Part shown: positions 1 to 4,914 of the stretch, piece by piece | Numbering within the stretch: position 1 is the stretch's first letter | Layout of the letters: each line of letters begins with the position of its first letter | DNA from: Halothece sp. MAG | GTDB taxonomy: Bacteria; Cyanobacteriota; Cyanobacteriia; Cyanobacteriales; Rubidibacteraceae | Direction: 5' to 3' | Length of the DNA stretch: 5,316 nucleotides | NCBI GenBank assembly: GCA_018610095.1 | Contig: JAHEOB010000010.1 | Span: forward strand, 1-5,316 | Translations under genes and position numbers: made by a program | Notes under the pieces: generated by a model | Told to the model about the DNA's origin: nothing | Databases searched by the model: none | The model's input: only the letters and a program-made list of their open reading frames with translations

Positions 1-335
1 CCTTTGTTGGCGATGGCATTAATGATGCGCCTGTCATTGCCCGTGCTGATGTGGGCATTGCCATGGGGGGATTCGGTTCCGATGCTGCCATTGAAACCGC
101 TGATGTAGTGATTATGACCGATGCTCCTTCTAAAATATCTCAGGCGATCGCGATCGCGGGTAAAACCCGTCAAATTGTCTGGCAGAACATCGGGTTTGCT
201 TTAGGCATTAAAGCTTTATTCATTTTGTTGGGTTCGGTGGGATTAGCCACCCTTTGGCAAGCGATTTTTGCCGATGTCGGTGTGGCATTAATCGCCATTG
301 TTAATGCTAATCGAATTTTGAGGTTTAAAACTTAA
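1..335 (+). CDS. Zn/Cd/Co-type P1B-2 heavy-metal ATPase, C-terminal part (5' truncated by window)
   Basis: Only the last 110 residues are present; reading begins at base 3. They open with the P-type ATPase hinge motif VGDGINDAP, followed by the segment GSDAAIETADV that is typical of CadA/ZntA/ZiaA proteins. The last two membrane helices carry a lysine (visible residue 70, in GIKALFILLG) and an aspartate (visible residue 91, in FADVGVAL). In the family these are the K and D of the P1B-2 divalent-metal site (K693 and D714 in E. coli ZntA). Copper pumps instead have YN and MxxSS in these helices, as the complete ATPase in this window does, so the two pumps differ in class. The expected role is ATP-driven export of Zn, Cd, Co or Pb from the cytosol. 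The gene converges on the broken merR gene with a 16-bp gap. The CPC/DKTGT core and the N-terminus lie outside the window, so the exact metal cannot be judged. Confidence 0.93.
   Translation, partial: FVGDGINDAPVIARADVGIAMGGFGSDAAIETADVVIMTDAPSKISQAIAIAGKTRQIVWQNIGFALGIKALFILLGSVGLATLWQAIFADVGVALIAIVNANRILRFKT
144..157. repeat. HIP1 octamers (overlapping pair; six in window)
   Basis: GCGATCGC occurs at 144-151 and 150-157, overlapping by two bases, and again at 2743-2750, 3463-3470, 4690-4697 and 4935-4942. This highly iterated palindrome is abundant in many cyanobacterial genomes and is the main taxonomic clue here. Most copies are inside genes. Confidence 0.9.
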
Positions 336-351
336 TCGGTACTCAAATAAG

Positions 352-817
352 TTAGGTAGAATCATTTTGAAGAATTGGACAGATTCGATCATCTGGAGGA
401 AATTCTAAAATGGGATCAGCACCAGCTAGCAAAGCATTAATTTGTTTTTGAAGGTGTTGCAGTGCTTCAATTTGCTGATCAATTTGCATAACTTTATTTT
501 CGAGTTTTTCTTTCACTTCATGACAGGGCAATTCACCGTGATTGAGCTCCGCTCACCGAATCGAAGATTCGATCGCGCACCTTTAATAATTCTCCAATTT
601 CTTCCAAACTCATGCCTAAATTTTGCGCTTTTTTAATAAAATGTAGCCGCATCAGCGTTGTTTTCCGTTCAAATAAACGGAAGCCACCCTTAGTACGTTT
701 AATAGCATGAATTAATCCTAAGTCTTCATAGTAACGAATGGTTTTAATTGACAAGCCACTGCTTTTACTTAATTCTCCAATTTTTACTAAATTAGAAACT
801 GTAACTGTAGTTGACAT
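352..817 (-). pseudogene. MerR-family heavy-metal sensor gene, frameshifted
   Basis: The upstream frame (817 to 533) encodes 94 residues with a complete MerR winged-helix DNA-binding domain: VKIGELSKSSGLSIKTIRYYEDLGL, an arginine-rich wing, and a second helix pair ending at LLKVRDR. It then runs into unrelated residues and a TGA. The missing half is intact in the next frame: GELPCHEVKEKL, a long coiled dimerisation helix rich in Gln and Leu, then ICPIL and a TAA at 354-352. Removing 31 nt (568-538) joins R83 to GELPC and gives 144 residues, the normal family length. The start is the ATG at 817, because GGAG lies 6 nt before it; an in-frame TTG at 829 is less likely. In the restored protein C88 matches ZntR Cys79 and C136 matches the C-terminal metal-loop Cys. 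CueR has Ser at the first position, so this copy looks built for a divalent metal, although the neighbours are copper genes. The truncated product would bind DNA poorly or not at all without its dimer helix. A sequencing error cannot be excluded but is unlikely for 31 nt. Confidence 0.85.
538..568 (-). repeat. 31-nt hairpin-rich insertion inside merR
   Basis: This is the stretch that must be removed to join the two halves of merR. On the minus strand it spans or touches two adjacent short hairpins: CGAATC-TTC-GATTCG (571-557) and TGAGC-GGA-GCTCA (555-543). The hexamer CGGTGA occurs at 558-553 and again at 538-533, 20 bp apart, across the right boundary. Tandem tri-loop hairpins suggest a small palindromic repeat element or the scar of an excised element. 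No second copy was seen in this window. The boundaries are inferred from the expected protein and could be off by a few bases. Confidence 0.5.
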
Positions 818-847
818 TAATATCTCCAATAGCTAATTACTGATTTA

Positions 848-878
848 AAATTAATTATTTACTCAACGGAAGAGTCAA
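848..878 (-). promoter_or_regulatory. Candidate MerR-type promoter of merR
   Basis: On the minus strand TTGACT (878-873) is followed after 19 bp by TAATTT (853-848), about 30 bp before the merR start at 817. The spacer is longer than the usual 17 bp, as MerR-family promoters require. It holds a short dyad, ACTC (875-872) and GAGT (864-861). The first eight bases, TTGACTCT, are the same as in the copA promoter. The dyad is only 15 bp against 22 there, so the operator call is weaker. The rest of the 830-977 gap holds an AT-rich hairpin (958-973, TTAATC/GATTAA) and a GTTGATCAAC palindrome (919-928), either of which might help end the upstream operon. Confidence 0.45.
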
Positions 879-977
879 TGGATTAGTGATGAAATTTAAA
901 AAGTTCGTTAGGGATGTTGTTGATCAACCTCTGTTTTACCTTTTTCGATAAACCTAATTAATCGTTAGATTAACAAC

Positions 978-1265
978 TTAGCGCTTACGTTTTTTGGGTG
1001 GACGCATTTGTAACCACATGGTAATGCCAGTTACCACTAATGTGAGAATACCAAAGGCATTTAGAAAGGGATAAATAAATGTTAAATCTAAAGCCCCAAA
1101 TTTACCTTTATGTAAATTAAGCAACCAAAGAAATTGTTGGGTTTCCCCTGTCAGATTAGCAATCTGAAATAGAGAGCCTGTAATTAACGTAAGTAATAAC
1201 GGAAGGACCATAATGGGGGCAAACCAGCGATGAATTTGTCTTAAACGAAGCTTGTTAAATGCCAT
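978..1265 (-). CDS. Minimal PepSY-TM-type two-helix membrane protein (95 aa)
   Basis: The 95-residue product has two membrane helices (about 17-36 and 63-85). Its two conserved-looking blocks, RQIHRWFAPIMVLPLLLTLITG and LHKGKFG followed by IYPFLNAFGILTLVVTG, resemble the first and a later helix of PepSY-associated membrane proteins (the PiuB/FoxB ferric-siderophore reductase family). Those proteins are several hundred residues long with four helices and PepSY domains, so this is a stripped-down form with no PepSY domain left. H12 and H52 sit in the family's His positions. The basic ends (KLRLRQ and PPKKRKR) suggest both termini are cytosolic, which would place H12 near the cytosol and H52 near the other face. 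Haem binding and electron transfer are only inference. The ATG is 2 nt after the stop of the preceding gene, so translation is probably coupled. It is the last intact gene of the copA operon. Confidence 0.75.
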   Translation of the reverse strand: MAFNKLRLRQIHRWFAPIMVLPLLLTLITGSLFQIANLTGETQQFLWLLNLHKGKFGALDLTFIYPFLNAFGILTLVVTGITMWLQMRPPKKRKR

Positions 1266-1267
1266 AG

Positions 1268-1681
1268 TTATTCATGGATGCGTTTTCTTAGAGCGTACAG
1301 AAAAAAGGGAGTTACAATAATTAAACCCAGTATGGTTTCTCCTAACGCTGGGATTTGACCAATCGTTATCGTTTGAGCTTGTGTCGTCGGTTGTTGTTCT
1401 ACTGCTTGAGTTGTTGTTTGATTATTGACTTCCGAACTAGATGTTTGAGACTGACTCGGGGAAGAAGATTGCTGTTTTGGAGTAGAAGAATGATTCGGTT
1501 GTGATTGATTATTAGTTTTAGATGGTTTAGAGGAATTGTTTGAAGAATCGGTATTTTTCGTTTCTGTTTGCTCTTTTTGTTGTTGGTTCTCATAGTGCCC
1601 AGAGTGAGCCAGGGCTGGTAAGCTAAACAAAGTTGTTCCAGCAGTAATTAAAGTATCTCGGATAGATGTTTTGAATTTCAT
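1268..1681 (-). CDS. Secreted, C-terminally anchored Q/S/T/N-rich protein with predicted mature N-terminal HSGH
   Basis: I do not recognise a named family. The 137-residue product starts with a clear signal peptide (KFKTSIR, hydrophobic core, then LPALA) with likely cleavage after A25. The mature protein would begin His-Ser-Gly-His-Tyr. Residues 31-104 are low complexity, dominated by Gln, Ser, Thr and Asn, and probably disordered. Residues 113-131 form one membrane helix followed by RKRIHE, which places the tail in the cytosol and the bulk on the outer or lumenal side. An N-terminal His with a second His three residues on could bind Cu(II), as N-terminal His residues do in CopC-like proteins; this is inference. 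The ATG at 1681 has no strong Shine-Dalgarno sequence. The gene is 60 bp after the cupredoxin gene and 2 bp before the PepSY-type gene, so it very likely belongs to the copA transcript. A copper-related role rests on context and the His motif only. Confidence 0.72.
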   Translation of the reverse strand: MKFKTSIRDTLITAGTTLFSLPALAHSGHYENQQQKEQTETKNTDSSNNSSKPSKTNNQSQPNHSSTPKQQSSSPSQSQTSSSEVNNQTTTQAVEQQPTTQAQTITIGQIPALGETILGLIIVTPFFLYALRKRIHE

Positions 1682-1683
1682 TG

Positions 1684-1716
1684 TCTATATAGATATTGCA
1701 GTTGATAAAACTTATC
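1684..1716. other. Two short dyads in the cupredoxin-HSGH protein gap
   Basis: The 60-bp gap between the two genes contains a perfect 10-bp palindrome TCTATATAGA (1684-1693), ending 2 bp before the downstream start codon, and a small stem-loop GATAA-AAC-TTATC (1704-1716). They sit where a ribosome-binding site would be expected, and none is obvious. They could affect translation or mRNA processing, or be chance in AT-rich DNA. Confidence 0.25.
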
Positions 1717-1741
1717 CATCACTCGCCAATGATTGATTTTT

Positions 1742-2266
1742 TTACGTTTCTTGATCAGTCACAATAATTTTCCCGCGGTACATTTTCATGCCACAAGTAA
1801 ACTCATATTCTCCTGTTTGTTGAGGCGTAAATTCGACACTTGTCATTTCATTTAAAGCTAAATCCACAGATCGATTAAAGTCAGGAATTAACACTTGTTC
1901 CAAGCAGCTACTGGGATCGCGGCGATCAAAATTGATTCGGACAGGTTTGCCAGGGGTCACAATTACTTGAGTGGGATCGTAGCCGCCATCCACGGTAATG
2001 GTTACCTCTTGGGTATCTTCTTTTTCTTCTGCTTTCTTGGATGTTTTTTGGCTAAATAAAAACCACCATAATTCTAAACCGATTAAACCAATGCCACCAG
2101 CCGTTACAGCAATTTTAACAGGAAGCGGTTGCTGGATTTTGTCAAAGCGAGCATCTTGATTGGTATTGGTTTGCGTTGCCTGAGTTGAAACGGTCGATAA
2201 CAGGATTAACGTGATGCCGGTAAGATTTGATAATAAGAAACGCTTGATTCGTAACGATAACATCAT
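1742..2266 (-). CDS. Membrane-anchored CupA-like cupredoxin (putative Cu(I) chaperone for CopA)
   Basis: The 174-residue protein has a first hydrophobic segment (about 12-28, after the basic RIKRF), a second membrane helix (about 52-71, including GLIGLELWWFLF), a charged linker (KTSKKAEEKE) and a cupredoxin-like beta domain (about 86-170). Candidate copper ligands are C121 (in SSCLEQV) and C158, M160 and M162 (in FTCGMKM). The 37-residue Cys-Cys spacing and the CxMxM pattern match the Cu(I) sites described for pneumococcal CupA (Cys74, Cys111, Met113, Met115), which hands Cu(I) to CopA. The usual blue-copper His ligands are not apparent. Basic residues before the first helix and after the second suggest the domain faces the cytosol if the first segment is not cleaved. 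If it is a cleaved signal peptide, the remaining helix with a basic C-terminal flank still gives the same orientation. The start at 2266 has AAGGAG 6 nt upstream; the ATG at 2263 is an alternative. It lies 25 bp after the ATPase gene. Confidence 0.88.
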   Translation of the reverse strand: MMLSLRIKRFLLSNLTGITLILLSTVSTQATQTNTNQDARFDKIQQPLPVKIAVTAGGIGLIGLELWWFLFSQKTSKKAEEKEDTQEVTITVDGGYDPTQVIVTPGKPVRINFDRRDPSSCLEQVLIPDFNRSVDLALNEMTSVEFTPQQTGEYEFTCGMKMYRGKIIVTDQET

Positions 2267-2291
2267 CTTCTACTCCTTTTCTCGATTATTA

Positions 2292-4568
2292 TTAATTAAA
2301 TTGAAATTTCCGTAATCGTAAGGCATTCGTTAATACTGAAACCGAACTAAATGCCATGGCTGCCCCAGCAATAATTGGATTCAACAGCCAGCCAACAAGG
2401 GGATATAAAATTCCTGCAGCAATGGGAATTCCAGCGACATTGTAAATAAAGGCAAAGAATAGATTTTGTCGGATATTGTTCATGGTGGCGCGACTCAGTT
2501 GAATTGCCATGACAATCCCTTGTAAATCTCCAGAAATTAGCGTAATATCAGAAGTGGTAATGGCAATATCAGTGCCAGTCCCGATGGCGATTCCGATGTC
2601 GGCTTGGGCTAATGCGGGAGCATCATTAATACCATCCCCAACCATAGCGACTTGTTTACCCTCCTGTTGTAGAGCAACGATTTGTTCGGCTTTTTGATCA
2701 GGACGAACTTGCGACATTACTCGGGGAATTCCCACCTGTTGCGCGATCGCGTTGGCGGTTTGTTCATTATCCCCGGTTATCATTACCACTTCTAAGCCTA
2801 ATTTCCGTAAGGATTTGACGGCATCGGCAGAAGAAGGTTTCAGGGTATCAGCTAATGCCATAATCCCTTCTAATTCTTCTTCTACAGCAACCCAAATCAC
2901 TGTTTTGCCATCGGCTTCCCATTGTTTGGCTTTTTCGGCAAAGGGTTGGGTATCAATGCCGAGTTCTTCAAACCAGCGTGCTGTACCAATTTTGATATTC
3001 CAATCCGAGACTGTGGCTTGCACGCCACTCCCGGTTACAGCTTGAAAGTTTTCAACAGTGCCTTGTAAAGAAACCTCTTGAGATTTGGCATACTCAACTA
3101 CTGCCTCGGCTAAGGGATGTTCTGACTGTTGTTCTACTAATGCCACAAGTCGCAACAACTTTAACTCATTTTGATTTTGCGTTCCTAACCTGGTAACAAA
3201 ATCAGTGACTTTTGGTTTTCCTTCGGTTAAGGTTCCGGTTTTATCTAAAACAATGGTATTTAATTGATGGGCAGCTTCCAGACTTTCGGCACTCTTAATT
3301 AAAATCCCATTTTCTGCCCCTTTTCCCGTTCCCACCATTACGGATGTGGGAGTGGCTAAGCCTAAAGCACAAGGACAAGCAATAATCAGTACCGCAACCA
3401 TATTGATTAAAGCGAGGGTAGGATTGCCCATAAGGTTAAACCAAAATAGGAAAGTCATGATCGCGATCGCGATGACAGCAGGAACAAACCAACCAGTAAC
3501 TTGGTCAGCTAAATTCTGAATGGGAGCCTTTGACCCTTGCGCTTGTTGCACTAACTGTACAATTTGGGAGAGTACAGTATCTTTCCCGACTCGTGTAGCA
3601 CGGAATTGAAAGCTGCCCGTTTTATTGATTGTTGCGCCAACGACTTCATCACCAGCCGATTTTTGCACCGGGATACTTTCCCCAGTGACCATACTCTCAT
3701 CAATGGTCGAAGTTCCTTCTACAACTTCTCCATCCACAGGAATTTTTTCCCCAGGACGCACTTGAATGATATCCCCAATTTGTACTTGTTGAATGGGAAT
3801 ATCTTGGGCTTGCCCGTTACGGATGACACGGGCGGAACGAGCTTGCAAGCCCATTAATTTACGTATGGCTTCCGAGGTTTGTCCTTTTGCCCGATTTTCC
3901 AGGAAACGCCCCACTAAAATCAGCGTAATAATCACCGCGGCACTTTCATAATAGACTTGCGGTTCCAGTCCTTGACGGCGTAAAAAATCCGCAAAAATGG
4001 TGGCAAACAAGGAATAGAAATAAGCAGCACCTGTTCCTAAAACAATCAAGGTATCCATGGTGGCAGCCCGATGCTTAAAGGCTTTCCAGCCATTACGATA
4101 AAAAGAATAGCCGCACCAAAACTGTACTGGTGTTGTTAGTAAAAACTGTAACCAAGGATTATGCAACCAAGCCGGAATGAACGGAATATCTAATCCCGTC
4201 ATACTGGGTGTAGAACCGATAATTAGAATGATGGAAATGATGCCACCAACAACAATTTTTCGTTTTAAGTCTTGGGATTCGGCTTTTCTGGCAGCAACCT
4301 CTTCATCTTCCCCACCAGCCATCATGTCTTGTTGAGAATAAACAGAAGCCCCATAGCCAGCATCTTCTACTGCTCTTTGAATGGTTTCAATACTGGTCTG
4401 TTTGGGATTAAATTGAACGGTTGCTTGTTCGGCTGCAAAGTTAACCTCGCATTGTTCAACACCAGAAACGCCATTAATTGACTTTTCAATGGCATTAGCA
4501 CAACCGGCGCAACTCATGCCTTCCAGCTTCAACGTTGTTTCTTCTATGTCTAACTTGTTTGTGGTCAT
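2292..4568 (-). CDS. copA: Copper-exporting P1B-1 ATPase (CopA/PacS type)
   Basis: The 758-residue pump is complete. It has one N-terminal heavy-metal domain (about 11-75) with GMSCAGC (C20, C23), the actuator motif TGES (295-298), the membrane CPC (398-400), the phosphorylation site DKTGT (D442), the nucleotide-domain HP (484-485), TGD (598-600) and GDGIND (644-649). The last two helices have Y709-N710 and M738 with S741-S742, the P1B-1 signature for Cu(I) or Ag(I). Eight membrane helices are expected. It moves Cu(I) out of the cytosol with ATP. In cyanobacteria the two related pumps are CtaA and PacS (thylakoid, supplying plastocyanin). The N-terminus with LEGMSCAGCA and EVNFA resembles PacS more, but export as CopA is equally possible. 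The ATG at 4568 is preceded by an in-frame TAA and a weak GGGGA ribosome site. It is the first gene of the operon and has a MerR-type promoter. Confidence 0.96.
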   Translation of the reverse strand: MTTNKLDIEETTLKLEGMSCAGCANAIEKSINGVSGVEQCEVNFAAEQATVQFNPKQTSIETIQRAVEDAGYGASVYSQQDMMAGGEDEEVAARKAESQDLKRKIVVGGIISIILIIGSTPSMTGLDIPFIPAWLHNPWLQFLLTTPVQFWCGYSFYRNGWKAFKHRAATMDTLIVLGTGAAYFYSLFATIFADFLRRQGLEPQVYYESAAVIITLILVGRFLENRAKGQTSEAIRKLMGLQARSARVIRNGQAQDIPIQQVQIGDIIQVRPGEKIPVDGEVVEGTSTIDESMVTGESIPVQKSAGDEVVGATINKTGSFQFRATRVGKDTVLSQIVQLVQQAQGSKAPIQNLADQVTGWFVPAVIAIAIMTFLFWFNLMGNPTLALINMVAVLIIACPCALGLATPTSVMVGTGKGAENGILIKSAESLEAAHQLNTIVLDKTGTLTEGKPKVTDFVTRLGTQNQNELKLLRLVALVEQQSEHPLAEAVVEYAKSQEVSLQGTVENFQAVTGSGVQATVSDWNIKIGTARWFEELGIDTQPFAEKAKQWEADGKTVIWVAVEEELEGIMALADTLKPSSADAVKSLRKLGLEVVMITGDNEQTANAIAQQVGIPRVMSQVRPDQKAEQIVALQQEGKQVAMVGDGINDAPALAQADIGIAIGTGTDIAITTSDITLISGDLQGIVMAIQLSRATMNNIRQNLFFAFIYNVAGIPIAAGILYPLVGWLLNPIIAGAAMAFSSVSVLTNALRLRKFQFN

Positions 4569-4595
4569 AAATTAATCCCCATCAACGTTTGTTCT

Positions 4596-4627
4596 ATCTT
4601 AAACTCTCCAGTGGGCAGTAGAGTCAA
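4596..4627 (-). promoter_or_regulatory. MerR-type promoter and 22-bp operator of copA
   Basis: On the minus strand TTGACT (4627-4622) is followed by exactly 20 bp and then TAAGAT (4601-4596). A spacer of 19-20 bp is the hallmark of promoters activated by MerR-family proteins, which untwist the DNA to make it usable. Within it lies a 22-bp imperfect dyad (4624-4603) with outer arms ACTCT and AGAGT and 7 of 11 symmetric positions. As I recall it, the E. coli zntA operator has the same arm sequence and length. The -10 lies about 27 bp before the copA ATG, leaving a 5' leader of roughly 20 nt. The merR gene in the window is broken, so the acting regulator may be encoded elsewhere. Confidence 0.72.
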
Positions 4628-4824
4628 ATACAATCAACATCTACTCGGAATTGCCATTCTCGGCTTGATTATGGGGGGTTTTCTTTCACGCGATCGCGTC
4701 TTTCAGCCTTATTATTGCCTTCTTCGCCATTTTCTTTTTTGGTTGGTTATGGGTAGATCACTTCCGTGGTAGCAGTAGTGCTGATTCAATCTGTTGTATA
4801 GCAGTCATAAGGGGAAATCCCTAA
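4611..4824 (+). pseudogene. Possible frameshifted small two-helix membrane protein
   Basis: In one forward frame (from a GTG at 4611) the sequence reads VKYNQHLLGIAILGLIMGG, a convincing membrane helix. After the G6 run at 4673-4678 that frame turns polar and stops at TAG. One frame over, the reading becomes AIASFSLIIAFFAIFFFGWL followed by WVDHFRG and ends at TAA 4822-4824. Deleting one G from the run joins the two into about 70 residues with two helices and a short polar tail. No good start codon or ribosome site is visible, and the 5' end overlaps the copA promoter on the other strand. It may be a decayed gene, a sequencing error in the G run, or chance. Hydrophobic AT-rich DNA makes false positives easy. 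No family was recognised. Confidence 0.35.
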
Positions 4825-4849
4825 AATTAAGCTGCAATGGTTTTATCTT

Positions 4850-4877
4850 TTGGCTCGAATTATGAAAGAATTATGAT
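4850..4877 (+). promoter_or_regulatory. Candidate promoter of the multicopper oxidase gene
   Basis: TTGGCT (4850-4855) and TATGAT (4872-4877) are separated by 16 bp and resemble a sigma-70-type promoter. Transcription would start near 4884, about 30 nt before the ATG at 4915. The -10 lies inside the ATTATGAAAGA repeat cluster, so a protein bound there would directly affect transcription. No clear Shine-Dalgarno sequence precedes the gene. Confidence 0.45.
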
Positions 4878-4908
4878 AATCTGACAATTATGAAAGAAAT
4901 ATGAAAAC
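4859..4908 (+). repeat. Four phased ATTATGAAAGA-like direct repeats
   Basis: Four copies lie at 4859-4869 (ATTATGAAAGA), 4870-4880 (ATTATGATAAT), 4887-4897 (ATTATGAAAGA) and 4898-4908 (AATATGAAAAC). The ATGA cores are spaced 11, 17 and 11 bp, making two pairs 28 bp apart. The 13-mer AATTATGAAAGAA is exact at 4858 and 4886. Direct half-sites about one helical turn apart are typical binding sites of OmpR-family response regulators. The array sits over the probable promoter and leader of the multicopper oxidase gene. Its role as an operator is inference. Confidence 0.6.
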
Positions 4909-4914
4909 GTAAGC

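Noticed and set aside
330..352. ACTTA/TAAGT hairpin between the convergent ATPase and merR genes as a terminator
   Set aside because: Five A/T-rich pairs around a 13-base loop with only a short T run on one strand; too weak to call.
442..636. Forward open frame opposite merR
   Set aside because: It lies wholly antisense to the recognisable MerR coding sequence and has no family resemblance or ribosome site.
817..829. TTG at 829 as the start of merR
   Set aside because: GGAG at the right distance points to the ATG at 817, and the extra four residues would overlap that ribosome site.
898..945. AAAAAG/CTTTTT arms around GTTGATCAAC as a terminator of the copA operon
   Set aside because: The arms are far apart and the inner palindrome leaves no stable loop; suggestive at best.
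1399..1593. Minus-strand 64-residue open frame inside the HSGH protein gene
   Set aside because: It is in another frame of a low-complexity gene whose own frame has a signal peptide and membrane anchor.
2509..4481. Forward open frames at 2509, 2752, 3564 and 4272 opposite copA
   Set aside because: All are shadows of the clearly coding copA strand and have no recognisable domains.
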